Assembly: GCA_032622095.1 (NCBI GenBank)
Contig: CP136069.1
Span: 71,075,319-71,139,318 of the forward strand
Source of the DNA: Siphonodentalium dalli
Lineage: Eukaryota > Mollusca > Scaphopoda > Gadilida > Siphonodentaliidae
Reading direction: 5' to 3'
Length of the DNA stretch: 64,000 nucleotides
Shown here: positions 10,176 to 23,029 of the stretch, one piece after another
How the letters are laid out: each line of letters opens with the position of its first letter
How positions within the stretch are numbered: the first letter of the stretch is position 1
Notes under the pieces: generated by a model
What the model saw: only the letters and a program-made list of their open reading frames with translations
Told to the model about the DNA's origin: nothing
Databases searched by the model: none
Made by a program: the position numbers and the translations under genes

Positions 10176-13099
10176 GACTTGAAATTTGGTATGTGAATGT
10201 ATCTTGCCCCGGATACGAATTTTATCGGGTCGCCGAGCCCGTGCGACGCCAGCTTCGCGCATGCGCAGACCAGATCTCGGAAACGGGTAGAGCTATCGAC
10301 TTGAAATTTCGGGCTGGGTAGAGCTATCGACTTGAAATTTGGTTTTTGAATAGCCCGGACAACGTCGGGCTCATCGGCTAGTCTCATATATATTTTGAAG
10401 ACCTCTGTCTGTTTGTCTGTCTGTTTGTCTGTTTGTTTGTTTGTCATTTATACAAATCTACGATTCTCGACCGATCGGGACGAAACTTGGTGCGTGTGTG
10501 TAGTTTGACCAGGCGGTGGACGTTGTCGTATTGGCGAGCCCGTGCGAATCCAGCTTCGCGCATGCGCAGACGAGATCTCGGAAACGGGTGGAGCTAACGA
10601 CTTGAAATTTGCTATGTGAATGTATCTTGCCCCGGATACGAATTTTATCGGGTCGCCGAGCCCGTGCGACGCCAGCTTCGCGCATGCGCAGACGAGATAT
10701 CGGAAACGGGTGGAGCTATCGACTTGAAATTTGCTATGTGAATGTATCTTGCCCCGGATACGAATTTTATCGGGTCGCCGAGCCCGTGCGAATCCAGCTT
10801 CGCGCATGCGCAGACCAGATCTCGGAAACGGGTAGATCTATCGACTTGAAATTTGGTTTTAGAATAGCCCGGACAACGTAGGGCTCATCGGCTAGTCTCA
10901 TATATATTTTGAAGACCTCTGTCTGTTTGTCTGTCTGTTTGTCTGTTTGTTTGTCATTTATACAAATCTACGATTCTCGACCGAACGGGACGAAACTGGG
11001 TAAGTGTGTGTAGTTTGACCAGGCGGTGGACGTTGTCGTATTGGCGAGCCCGTGCGGTGCCAACTTCGCGCATGCGCAGACGAGATCTCGGAAACGAGTG
11101 GAGCTATCGACTTGAAATTTGCTATGTGAATGTATCTTGCCCCGGATACGAATTTTATCGGGTCGCCGAGCCCGTGCGACACCAGCTTCGCGCATGCGCA
11201 GACCAGATCTTGGAACCGGGTGCAGCTATCGACTTGAAATTTGGTATTTGAATGTATCTTGCCCCGGATACGAATTTTATCGGGTCGCCGGGCCCGTGCG
11301 ACGCCAGCTTCGCGCATGCGCAGACGAGATCTCGGAAACGGGTGGAGCTATCGACTTGAAATTTGCTATGTGAATGTATCTTGCCCCGGATACGAATTTT
11401 ATCGGGTCGCCGAGCCCGTGCGACGCCAGATTTGCGCATGCGCAGACCAGATCTCGGAAACGGGTGGAGCTATCGACTTGAAATTTGGTTTTTGAATAGC
11501 CCGGACAACGTCGGGCTCATCGGCTGGTCTCATATATATTTTGAAGACCTCTGTCTGTTTGTTTGTCTGTCTGTATGTCATTTATACAAATCTACGATTC
11601 TCGACCGATCGGGACGACACTTGGTACGTGTGTGTAGTTTGACCAGGCGGTCGACGTTGTCGTATTGGCGAGCCCGTGCGGTGCCCGCTTCGCGCATGCG
11701 CATACGAGATCTCGGAAACGGGTGGAGCTATCGACTTGAAATTTGCTATGTGAATGTATCTTGCCCCGGATACGAATTTGATCGGGTCGCCGAGCCCGTG
11801 CGACGCCAGCTTCGCGCATGTGCAGACCAGATCTCGGAAACGGGTGGAGCTATCGACTTGAAATTTGGTTTTTGAATAGCCCGGACAACGTCGGGCTCAT
11901 CGGCTAGTCTCATATATATTTTGAAGACCTCTGTTTGTCTGTTTGTCTGTATGTTTGTTTGTCATTTATACAAATCTACGATTCTCGACCGATCGGCATG
12001 CGCAGACGAGATCTCGGAAACTGGTGGAGCTATCGACTTGAAATTTGCTTTGTGAATGTATCTTGCCCCGGATATGAATTATACCGGGTCGCCGAGCCCG
12101 TGCGACGCCAGCTTCGCGCATGCGCAGACGATATCTCGGAAACGGGTGGAGCTATCGACTTTGAAATTTGGTTTTTGAATAGCCCGGACAACGTCGGGCT
12201 CATCGTGCGACGCCAGCTTCGCGCATGCGCAGACCAGATCTCAGAAACGGGTATAGCTATTGACTTGAAATTTGGTTTTTGAATAGCCCGGACAACGTCG
12301 GGCTGGGTAGAGCTATCGACTTGAAATTTGGTTTTTGAATAGCCCGGACAACGTCGGGCTCATCGGCGGAGCTATCGACTTGAAATTTGGTTTTTGAATA
12401 GCCCGGACAACGCGACGCCAGCTTCGCGCATGCGCAGACCAGATCTCGGAAACGGGTGGAGCTATCGACTTGAAATTTGCTATGTGAATGTACCTTGCCC
12501 CGGATACGAATTTTATCTGGTCGCCGAGCCCGTGTGACGCCAGCTTCGCGCATGCGCAGACCAGATCTCGGAAACGGGTAGAGCTATCGACTTGAAATTT
12601 GCTTTGTGAATAGCCCGGACAACGTCGGGCTCATCGGCTAGTCTCATATATATTTTGAAGACCTCTGTCTGTCTGTTTGTCTGTTTGTTTGTCTGTCTGT
12701 CATTTATACAAATCTACGATTCTCGACCGATCGGGACGAAACTTGGTTCGTGTGTGTAGTTTGACCAGGCGGTCGACGTTGTCGTTGACTTGAAATTTGC
12801 TATGTGAATGTACCTTGCCCCGGATACGAATTTTATCGGGTCGCTGAGCCCGTACGACGCCAGCTTCGCGCATGCGCAGACGAGATCTCGGAAACGGGTG
12901 GAGCTATCAACTCGAAATTTGCTATGTGAATGTATCTTGCCCCGGATACGAATTTTATCGGGTCGCCAACTTCGCGCATGCGCAGACGAGATCTCGGAAA
13001 CGGGTGGAGCTATCGACTTGAAATTTGGTTTTTGAATAGCCCGGACAACGTCGGGCTCATCGGCTAGTCTATTATATATTTTGGAAGATCTGTCTTTTC

Positions 13100-13700
13100 G
13101 GCCGGGAAGTGGCGTAGGCCTATTTATTTGCCCGAGCGACGTGTCCTTGAAATCGGGTCATTTCAAGGTCAAACGCCCGAATATCACGGGATGTCGATGA
13201 AACTTGGTATGTGGGGATACCTTCGGCCGGGGAGTGGCATAAACCTATTAATTTGCCCGTGCGACGTGACCTTGACCTTGAAATCGGGTCATTTCAAGGT
13301 CAAACGCCCGAATATCACGGGATTTCGATGAAACTTGGTATGCGGGGCTACCTTCGTATGGGGAGTCTCATAAGCATATTCATTTGCCCGTGCGACGTTA
13401 CCTTGACCTTGAAATCGGGTCAATTCAATGTCAAATCGCCAATTTTGATGGGATTTCGACGAAATTTTATACATAGGGTTACTTTTGTCCACTGAGTGTT
13501 TTGGACGGGTCAAATCGTGACCCCGACCTGACCTTGACCTTCAAAATGATCAATTCAATGTCAAATCGGGTAAAACCGGATGGATTTCGACGGGCCCGTT
13601 TGTCGGGTACTTTTGTCCGGGCAGTGTTTTGGACCCCTCTTGACCTTGACCTTCAAAATGGACAATTCAAGGTCAAAGCCCGGAAGAAGTCGGGTCACCT
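13100..13700. repeat. Second tandem array, about 130-bp diverged units
   Basis: About five diverged units are built on GTGACCTTGACCTTGAAATC, GGGTCATTTCAAGGTCAAA and GGATTTCGATGAAACTTGG. The first three are spaced by about 131 bp (AAATCGGG at 13150, 13281, 13412); later ones are shorter and more diverged. The array directly follows the 122-bp array and shares with its header a GA(A)ACTTGGTA-like core, hinting at a common origin. Confidence 0.8.
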
Positions 13701-16004
13701 TCTAGTATATATATATAAGATTTATAAAAAGTCAGATTGTCTATATATAATGTGACGTCCGGATCAGCTCCCTCACATACGCGTGTGTATGTTGACCGTG
13801 CCACACGGATATGTTATGATGTGTATTTCATATCAACTCTGACGATGTTTGGACTGAAACTTTCCAACCATAGCAGATGATAGGTTGGGAATGTCTTACA
13901 GTTGGAAAGACTGCGGTACCATACAATTGAAAACTTCCAACCTGGTGCACTTAGAATTTACGGACTTTTGGCCTGATTCAACGGGTTGGATAGATGGAAA
14001 TTCAAAGTTGAACACCACTCCAACGAAAATCCTCAGGCAACGTCCCTACACGATCATCGCATTTAGAATCATTGTTCTGTTGTGAACAGAATGCGAGATA
14101 ACATTGTTTAGGTTGCACAAACAAGGAAAGCACGTATCTATGATTTTGAATCTTTCCTTCACCATTTTGTATGAATATTATTATTGTAAACAGGGAGAGG
14201 GACAAAGTAAGTTTTGTAACTTGTCCCCAATCCCTTTTGTATTATTCGATATACAAATAAAATATGTTTAAAGTAAGGAAAGCACGAACATCTGGCTATC
14301 AACATGTATATACAGGGAAATCGGCCTTTTATATGAAGAAGGCCGTCGCATAATTAATCAAGTCTTGACGGGTTTCAAGTTGATTGCGATTAACTGCACA
14401 TATTTAAATTGATGTGGAACACCCGGGAAGTGTAACTCGGGATCAAGAATAACGTTTGTATTTGTACATCTAAGTTGGCAGCACGCTGCCTTTCCTGTAC
14501 CAGTTTATTCGTTTATTAGATGCAGTGACTCTGTTTGTCAGTATTAATGATGGATAATGCAGAACATATCGTATATTATAAAGCACGATTGTTTGGAATT
14601 GAAAAAATATCTTTCCATGCTGAGTTATAGAAATGTGAGATTGCTGAACAATTTAGGTGCAATAACCATCATCGTCCCATATAAACTGGGTCGTGGTCTA
14701 AGTATAAGAAACCTATTGAAGAGGGAATGTGCACATATTGTACTCGCTGTTCAATAGGTGTACGAATACCATTTTATCATAGCATGCCCCAGAGTTAGAT
14801 CATTAAGAAATAGATTTATACCCGCCACCTTACAGCGCAATTAAATATTTATAACTTCTGTTCCAGTATAAACACAAGCGATGCTGTAAACATGAATAAG
14901 TTATTATGTATTTTAAGATACGCCCAAAATGTGTCATAGTTCACTCCACTTTGAGGTTATATTCCTCGCGGGGATGGACTGTGCAACAATTGGCATGCTA
15001 TACCATTTCCATTCGGATCACCTCTGTGCCACTTCCCTTTATTACACCCTTGTTCCAATAAGTACAGTGCTATTGCTGTTCCATATTTACAAAGACGTAT
15101 GGAACGTACGTTCCATGCGCATCTCGTTGGCGTAAAATGACGTACATGACGTTCGCCTCAACCATGAAACCGGAACTATAAAATAAAAGCATCATCACAC
15201 ATGACAAAACACGCCCTATATGTGCCTAAATAACCCTTCTAAATCTGTATTTTTAATGCACATATTCTAGGACGCGAAGCGTGTAATAAACACAGAACGA
15301 CACGACGTGTAAATGGGTTTGTCAATCGCCTCTCGTTCTATCCTTCCGCGACAGCACTCGTGTCGTATCGACAAACTCATTTACAGATCGTGTCGTTCTT
15401 TGTATTTACCCGTCCATCATTACAAGAGTGACGACGGAACAATTGTACGATTATTTTATTGAAATACCAAGCTATATTACCATTTTTATTTTTCTGCACC
15501 ATTGTGGTATTGATTATATATTGTTTTGTTCGTATCTTACAAAAGAATTTTCAATCTTCAACATATCCTCGTGCAAATGGTTTCACGTTGGACCTAAATA
15601 TTCACATAGTTGCACGAGGAGTTGTTGATCAGTTTGGTTAACTGAAATAAGCCAACATCTCCTCGTGAAAATATGTTCATATTGTTTTATTCTGAAATAA
15701 GCCCAGAGTGTTATGCATGGCGCGAACCACAGTTAAAACACGTTATAAACAGCGTAATCTGGAAGTCGATTTAGGTTCATTAAATGCCACGGAGAGTAGA
15801 ATAAGTGGATCAAATAAGGCCGATGTGAATTTGTTTTAAATGAAAGTCCATATTTATGGAACTTTTATCTCGGTTAAATCCATATAGGGCTTATTTCCCT
15901 TCTAAATGATGCAAATTTGAGCTTATTTCAGTCCCATGAAATAAGTTCACTATTATGTCTATGAGAACATGCTGAATAAGTAAATACTATTTCGTAAATA
16001 GGTG
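13701..16004. other. Gene-free, repeat-bearing region
   Basis: Holds AAGGAAAGCACG/ACTTGTCCCCAATCCCTT stretches related to family B (about 14090-14370), an 18-bp perfect palindrome (15099-15116), a foldback at 15288-15406, and an inverted family C fragment (15560-15665). No exon recognised. Confidence 0.5.
15288..15406. repeat. Foldback palindrome
   Basis: Arms with AGAACGACACGA, GTAAATGGGTTTGTC and their complements GACAAACTCATTTAC and TCGTGTCGTTCT enclose about 50 bp. Confidence 0.65.
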
Positions 16005-16446
16005 TCCAATGCATATTTGAATCAATTGGACTCTTCTGACATAACTCCGAGAGCGGTACTAAATTACATCAACATACAAGTACACGTACATGTTTTTGTT
16101 TTACCCCCGGAAATTAGCTTGACACACACATCCTGGTGATGTCTACAGTTGCTATGCGTAACCGGAAATATCTTACCGACGACAGAGAGAGAGACATAGA
16201 GATTGTTTATTCCTCCCTATAAATGCAGGCGACTATACATAATTGTGGAATTATTTACAGAGCAAGATAGATAATCCACAATACACACATGGATATGTGC
16301 ACATTGCTGTTGTTTTCATGTACGGGATAGAGTATCGTCATGTATGTAGATTTGTGTTATCGACCAATCAGTGTGGGGTATACAAATCTAGCATTTAGGT
16401 TTGGGGTGTCACAATTGAAATTAATAGGTTTTCAATGCCTATTTTA

Positions 16447-17912
16447 CAGTGGCTGATATAAACAAAAATATTTTTATCTCGAAATTTCGAGATCTTATCC
16501 CGAAATTTCGACATAACATCTCGAAATTTCGAATTATCATCTCGAAATTTCGACATACATCGAGATACCTTTACATGTATACGTTCGTTTGAGTAATATA
16601 TTAGATTTTCCATTGGAGTTCTTGGTAGACGGCATTGGTATATAGGCCCGATTTTTTGGCTTAATTTTTCACGAAGATGACTTCCATTCATTATTCGAAA
16701 ATGCTTATATTAAGGTAAAACAAATGGTGTTGTAGGATTGTTCCCAATGCACTCTTTCCACACACCACCCGGGCCACCCCGATCCCAAATGGCGCCGTCC
16801 AGAGGGGTCCAAATAGGGCACACATGCCATTTCGCGGCCCCCTGGCCGACTTAGGTCAAACACAGGGTGTTGTATGGTGGGCCCAATACAACTGATAACT
16901 AGGATCAAATTAGGTGGGTATTGCTTGTTAATATATTTGGATGGTATATGGTGCGTATGTAACCATTTCATAAACGTGCCCTCGAGCTGTGGACAAACTT
17001 ACCCCAATCCCAAAAGCACATACCATTGTATGGGACGTGTCTGTGTATGTTATATAGGCGTACTACTTTAAATTCAGGCTGGAATTAGCTCTGATAATTG
17101 CGTATATACATCAAAAGTTATGCATTTTCCTGAAGGGTGTCATGGTCTCATTGGAGTTTGTACCCATACTCTGGATTCGCCATCGCTTGCCTTGATATGA
17201 ATTCCGGGAGGGCGAAGTGAGCCCTTGACTCCCTTCCGGAAAATGCACACTCCCATGTGCCCTTGGTACAATACTGCTCGAGGACACGCTTATGAAATGG
17301 ATCCATGCAAACCTTATAAGATCTACTCATATTCAGGCAGCACCCACCCCAATCTGTCCTAGTTATCTGACTCCCTTCCGGGAAATGCACACTCCCAGGT
17401 GCCCGTGGTACAATACTGCTCGAGCGCACGCTTATGAAATGGCTCCATGCACACCTTATAAGATCTACTCATATTAGCAGGCAGCACCCACCCCAATCTG
17501 TCCTAGTTATCTTCACTGGTTGGAAATTGGCAACATCCACTTGGAAATTATGGAAAGTTGTCGAATATTTATATTCTGAATACATGCCAAGCACTTAGAG
17601 CCCAAATTTACAGGTTTCGTCACACTAAACTTACAGTACATAAACCTACAAATCTGACCTTCATACAGATGCCGTCTACAGATAGCTCCAGTGTAAATTC
17701 TACCCCACTCTAGCCCGGGTGGGACTAATTTCCAACTGTAGTTGTGCCGCAATCGAAATAATGGTAAGGTGAGGTTGTTTCTCTGCATTTGAGTGGCATG
17801 TATTGTGGACGTATTACCACAACGAACGTATATCTGTAAAGATATCTCGACATTTCGAGTTAGTATGTCGAAATTTCGAGAGAGTTTTTGTTATGTCTTT
17901 AATCAGCCACCG
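16447..17912. mobile_element. TA-flanked mariner-like non-autonomous element
   Basis: The ends TA|CAGTGGCTGAT and ATCAGCCACCG|TA are inverted repeats with a TA target duplication, the Tc1/mariner pattern. The inner ends carry CGAAATTTCG palindromes on both sides. It splits a family B copy: the empty-site sequence (CAATGCATATTTTAATCATTTGG) is seen at 5923. No transposase is present. Confidence 0.65.
17227..17512. repeat. 142-bp tandem duplication
   Basis: Two adjacent copies (17227-17368 and 17369-17512) begin GACTCCCTTCCGG, include TGGTACAATACTGCTCGAG and end TCTGTCCTAGTTATCT. A few substitutions and a 2-base insertion separate them. They lie within the mariner-like element. Confidence 0.92.
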
Positions 17913-18418
17913 TACTGTTTGAATCATCTGGATTCTTCTCTCATTTGATTTAGACTTCGTAGACCAGTTGACTTCAGACACTCTGGTCGCGATGCTAAAT
18001 TACATCAGCATATGAGCACATGCGTTTTTGTTTTACCCCCGGAAATTAGATTGTCACACACATCCTCGATATCTCCACTGTTGCATTGCGTGACCGGAAA
18101 TAACTTGGTAATGACTACCACATTAGTGCCCAACGCCATGAACTTAGCGAATTAAGATCACACCATTCCGACGTGACTTTCTGCTATGAACCAACTGTAT
18201 TAAAACGAGCAACATTGTTTGGATAACACAACAAGAAAAGCTAGAAAATCGTTCTGTCGTGTGAACATGTGTATAGATTGTCGGGAGATGGTCCACATTA
18301 AGTTGACATAACTTGTGGCCAACCCCTTGTAACTTTTGTTACAATAAATGATTAAAGCAACATATGCCTTTATGAAGACGGCCCTATAATATCCACGCCA
18401 TCCTAGGACTCAAGCTGC
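17913..18418. repeat. Dispersed repeat family B, copy 3
   Basis: Continues the family B copy interrupted by the mariner-like element: CCCCCGGAAATTAGATTG, GTGACCGGAAATAACTTGG, ACCACATTAGTGCCC. Its last part (AAAATCGTTCTGTCGTGTG to CATCCTAGGACTCAAG) is repeated directly at 18775-18937. Confidence 0.65.
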
Positions 18419-18420
18419 AG

Positions 18421-18774
18421 CCTGTTCTCCCGAAAGCCTCACATCATCTGCTTATAACATATAGCTTGTTATAGGTAAACAATCTGCTTAGAATCGCCTC
18501 TTTTTGAGTAATAATGTGCTGAAAATGATAGATTTTTAGTCACATTATCGACTCATAATTAGGCTATTCTGAGCAGATTATGTGCGGATAATTACACAAA
18601 TAAGCCAACTGACGACATTTCAGGTGTACGCCTTTTAACAGGTTTTGGTCCGCGCCATAACACGAAATAGCGGTTAAGAGTCGATTATCTGCTTATATCA
18701 GAATCAAATAATCACATTATATACATAATTCACATTATATGTCGATTATGTGTGTATTTCTGCAAGGACATGTT
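18421..18774. repeat. Dispersed repeat family C, copy 1
   Basis: Shares with 28071-28435 the ordered blocks ATCTGCTTAGAAT, ATCGACTCATAAT, GCAGATTATGTGCGGA, TCTGCTTATATCAGAATCAA and GTCGATTATGTG. It sits between two direct copies of one flanking sequence (18237-18418 and 18775-18937). Confidence 0.75.
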
Positions 18775-18937
18775 GAGAAAATCGTTCTGTCGTGTGAACA
18801 AGTGTGCGTATATTGTCGGGAGATACTCCACATTATGTTGACATAACTTGTGCCCAATCCCTTGTAACTTATGTTACAATAAATATGCCTTTATGAAGCC
18901 GTCCCTATAATATCCGTGTCATCCTGGGACTCAAGTT

Positions 18938-21900
18938 GATTATAAGGCTGATTACCAAATACCTAGTCAATGGGTCGAACAAGGCTTTTGAGTTTAATAA
19001 ATACAGCAATAAGTGAAGGTGACTTTGTGGACATAGTGCCCAGTTGGTGGGTGGGTATAGTACATGAATAATTGACGCAAGAATGTCTTGAAATCTAGTT
19101 CAATAAATCGAAACGCGTAGTATTTAATTTTTAATTTGAATGCACGAAAATCAAAAATTGTATACCACAATGTTAATTCAATCTAATGTTGCCACTTCCG
19201 CAAGTTGGCGACGCTCTAGTGAAAACAAATATTCACAGTAACGTTTTAATTTCATTTTAGAGACGCCTTAGTAAATTGTTGGATACATTTATGTATACAG
19301 TTTCTCGAGACTGTTGTTGTTCGATGCATTTTGTATGCGAGTTTGGTATATATAGTATTGTGATACATTTAGCACGATACTACATGCAAGTTTAACAGTG
19401 TGCAGAATTTAGCACCACACTCAGTCTGGAGTAAACTACATACCCACATATAAAAAATAGTGGGTCTGACGACCTTTCGTTCAGTTTTCATTTCCCAAAC
19501 CCGGGATTCCTTGTAATTACCGCCAATCAAAACTTAGCTCCAAGAAATGTGTGCCCCAATAAAAAGCTAGTAACATGTCACGTGCTCTCGGTGTGGAAAT
19601 TCCGAAGGTGTGGCTAAATGTTGTTAATGTAGTATCCATGACGTCATGTTATATCGGAAGCGAAATTCACAAATCGACAAATAAAGTATATTGCTGACGA
19701 GCGGTCGAAAGTTTAAAATCAAGAATCACTGGAATTTGGATTGCAGGCAACTGTAATTAGGGTACAACTAACCAATCTTTGGAGCTAATAATACGGCTGT
19801 GTAAGGTCGGGAGGGTTTGGTGGGGTTGGTGGTAGAATTGTGTTGCTTTTCGCTCGTTTTGGCTGCGGTGGTACTACTGCCGGTAGTGGGGAACTGATAG
19901 ATCGTTTTGTTATGTCATTTAACTTTTTTTTTAGTTCTGTAGTTGTTTTAGCAGATAGTCCCAACATTCATGTATTTTTGATTCGTGGCCGTTGATTTGT
20001 GTTATTTTTTGACAACATGGGCGACAAATCGCCTGGCCAATCTAAAAAATAATTCGTTCTGAGTCCAAGAGATCCACATAAATTGACATTTTTTATAATT
20101 TCAAGAAGATCTGTCTTAGTTATTGTACATATTATTTTGGATACCGGAAGCTAGCTGTTTCCCTTTATTGTCAGTAAAACAACCGCCGAACGAAAAGTCA
20201 CAAACCCTGCAACTATTAATTCCGATTCTTAGAATCGGCTTCACATGGTTGAAGCGGCCATGACGGCACTGGCACGTGACCATATTTACGCCTGTCAATC
20301 ACAACTAATTTCAGATTTATATTTAGTGCGGTGTGACGTAATTTGGGGGAAGCCCACAACCGTTCAGAAATGAAAAGTTGATGGGAATGCAATTGACTCA
20401 GTATCAGTATGAATCTGAATGTATATTTACATAGACTGCACCACACTATACCATAAATGACACAGCTCTCGTCCAATCAGAATGCGTCAATTATGGGTGA
20501 GGTGAAACATACACACCTAGTTCCCCATGCATGGGATGTGATTATATGTCCGAGTAGTAAACAAGGCATTTTCTTGTAACCTTCAACCCACCAACAGTTG
20601 TTTTGGTTGTGCAAATAAATGTCACACAAAAAGGCAATGTAAACGCTTCGCAAACCGATGCCGTTTACATATCACATGTTGAAAGAAATGTTGGGTCTGA
20701 CTGGATATATATCAAATGATGCCTTAATTCCAGTCTATACATGTTTATTGTGATATATTTTTTCATGTTTTGCATCCGAGTTATGTTTACTACCGTGTTA
20801 TATTTAGCGCAAAACTTAAACGACACTATAAACGAGTAGTCTCATGCCAACTTTTTTGCAAAACAACTTTACTTTCTTATTTTAGATGTCCGATTGCATG
20901 CATAGCATAACATATTCCCATTATTTAGACGACAATACTAATTAGCTTGTTGAATTTGCAATAATAAAATTACATTCTGCTTCACTTATAGGTCTAATAA
21001 ATTACATTCTGCTTCACTTATAAGTCTAATATATTACATTCTGCTTAACTTATAAGTCTAATTGGAAACTGGAAACAACATTTCAAAACGTCTCAATTAA
21101 GGAACTCATATTTTGAAAACTGGCAACATCAAATGATGTCGCTGAAATACAATAGTCTATGATGAATTGGCATGCACCTGTGTTATATATGTGTCCAATC
21201 ATGCACATAAAGTAATAACAAATTCAGTTGACAATATTCACTGTAAATATAAAGTGTGTTTGATCGATGTGTTATTCATCTACAAAAACACATTTTCGTG
21301 AACCCGAAGAAATCTAATAATGATATATACTTTGACAAGTACATAATTAAACTACGCCAAATCTCTAAATCTTAGCGGCATATTCCACACAAAGGAGCAA
21401 TACGTTAAGTTGAATTATTCCCAAGTCACACAGTGAGATATTATGTAATTGAAAGCATTATGAATACTATCCGAAGACATGCGTTCTGTCATTCGTGACT
21501 AATTTGTTGAGGGCCACTGGATACACTCACATCACGAAGTCTACCATATGTACCAATGATTTGGCGCGAAATTCGCACCATGGGCTTTAAAATCATCACT
21601 CAATATATCTCGATTCGCACATATATAGCTTGCGTACCAGGCACTGTCGTAAAAAAACAGGTCATGCCATTCTAGACTGCATACACTATGCAAAACTAAA
21701 ATGAATTCCGCATCTATAATGACTAAAGTGGCATATATTATGCCAAATTGTCTAACATCGTCTTCCCTGACGAAGATTCCATGCTCAGCATGATAAAATT
21801 TTATAGTGAGACAGTGAATCGAAACATTAACAATATGGCTATCTGAGCAGTTCATGGGGATACACTCACACCGACCATTCGAAAACGCGCATCTGTGTTG

Positions 21901-22980
21901 CCAACCGCGCTTCTACGACGATACAACCGCGCATCTCTAGTTTTATGTTGCAATTTCTGGTCACGAAAAACAGAAAAATACGGTTATCAATTAATTTTGA
22001 CAGAATGGAACGGTTGGTATAGTAGAAGTTACATTCGCTCAAAACCTCGATATTTGCCGTATTGAATTCGATACAATTGTATATATTTCGTTAAAGCATT
22101 GAGGTAGAAATAGGCTGCAGAAACAGCCCGGGGTCCTAATTTTGGCACATATTTGTTCACAATGTATCGGCATTTAGCAACACGATTGAGTATTTTCTCG
22201 TCGATTTTTTCGGCCCACCACGTGGAGTTTTGGGTCTATTCCCACAACCAAAAAACTACTAAAAATTATGTAAAATTATAAATTCTACGTTGTTGTAGCT
22301 TGAAATCAGTGTTTATATTGCAAAGCGTATCACCGATGGTTGATATAGCCAGTCCGGAGAAATTAATTTCATGTATAGTTAATCTCTATAAGCTTTTGTT
22401 TGAAGATAACATTTGGTGTAAACATTATTTAATCCATATAATTCATAAAGTAATTACAACATAATAAAAAGTTATGGTATGGAGAGGATTCGACAGCAAG
22501 CTGATAGCTTATATGTGACGTCTCCGATTACGATGTGACCGATCCCACGTCGTGAATATGCTTGAATTAAGTGCGATGTATTTCAGACAATTTGGTGCTC
22601 ACAGTTGACGTTTATTTAGTTTTTGTCTCGCATCAACTCACGCAGTGGGCTCGTTCGATATAGGTGTGTCGAAATTGAGTTTTATGGAATAAACGATTTA
22701 AGTGAGACTAAGAGTTGGTATTGATAATAGTTGGTGTTAGACAAATTAATATCAGGTCAGTGGGAGAAAAGGGCAGAATAGTATTGTTTCAGATAGAGGA
22801 GAATTTAAAGATATGTGGAAAATCTGATGTAGACAGAATTATTTTGAGGAGCTGACTTTTAGCATCTGAGCCGACGACGCACCACGGTAACAGTTCACAA
22901 TGAATTCGAACGCGGAATGTTTTCTTATGTGGTCAGGTTATAAACTAAACTAGCTCATTATTACATATCTTCCGATTTTA
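18938..22980. other. Gene-free region
   Basis: AT-rich. Contains a CATGACGTCATG palindrome with a CRE core (19637-19648), a 3 x 32-bp tandem repeat (20967-21062) and two unrecognised minus-strand open frames (19785-19967, 21541-21855). The last part probably includes the LINE 3' end. Nothing else was recognised. Confidence 0.45.
20967..21062. repeat. Three 32-bp tandem repeats
   Basis: ATTACATTCTGCTTCACTTA followed by TAAGTCTAAT is present three times at a 32-bp period (TACATT at 20971, 21003 and 21035). Confidence 0.9.
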
Positions 22981-23029
22981 TTTGGCTATTGTGCGTGTGT
23001 GTGGTTTAACGAACGAGTCCTCGGGGTCA

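Larger units (their letters stand above)
6591..13075. repeat. Composite 122-bp tandem array with header/footer cassettes
   Basis: The core unit is 122 bp, starting for example at 6801, 6923, 8386, 8508 and 8630, and contains the blocks CTTGAAATTTG, TTGCCCCGGATACG, CGCGCATGCGCAGA and ATCTCGGAAACGGGTGGAGC. One to four units sit between a header (CATATATATTTTGAAGACC, a TCTG/TTTG microsatellite, then GATTCTCGACCGATCGGGAC) and a footer (TTTTTGAATAGCCCGGACAA). Headers start near 6591, 7096, 7611, 8163, 8795, 9175, 9909, 10382, 10896, 11528, 11908 and 12641. The array is GC- and CpG-richer than its surroundings. Open frames on both strands repeat with the DNA period and are not genes. Confidence 0.95.

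Noticed and set aside
6465-13035. Dozens of open frames of 60-170 codons on both strands
   Set aside because: They recur with the 122-bp period and exist on opposite strands of the same units; they follow from the repeat, not from coding selection.
6591-13075. Regularly spaced repeats that could suggest a CRISPR array
   Set aside because: Unit length (122 bp), no unique spacers, and the surrounding DNA is clearly that of an animal.
19785-19967. Minus-strand frame with Lys-rich start and Pro-rich end, possibly a LINE ORF1 fragment
   Set aside because: Only 60 codons, no zinc knuckle or RRM, and no link to the LINE relic 3 kb away.
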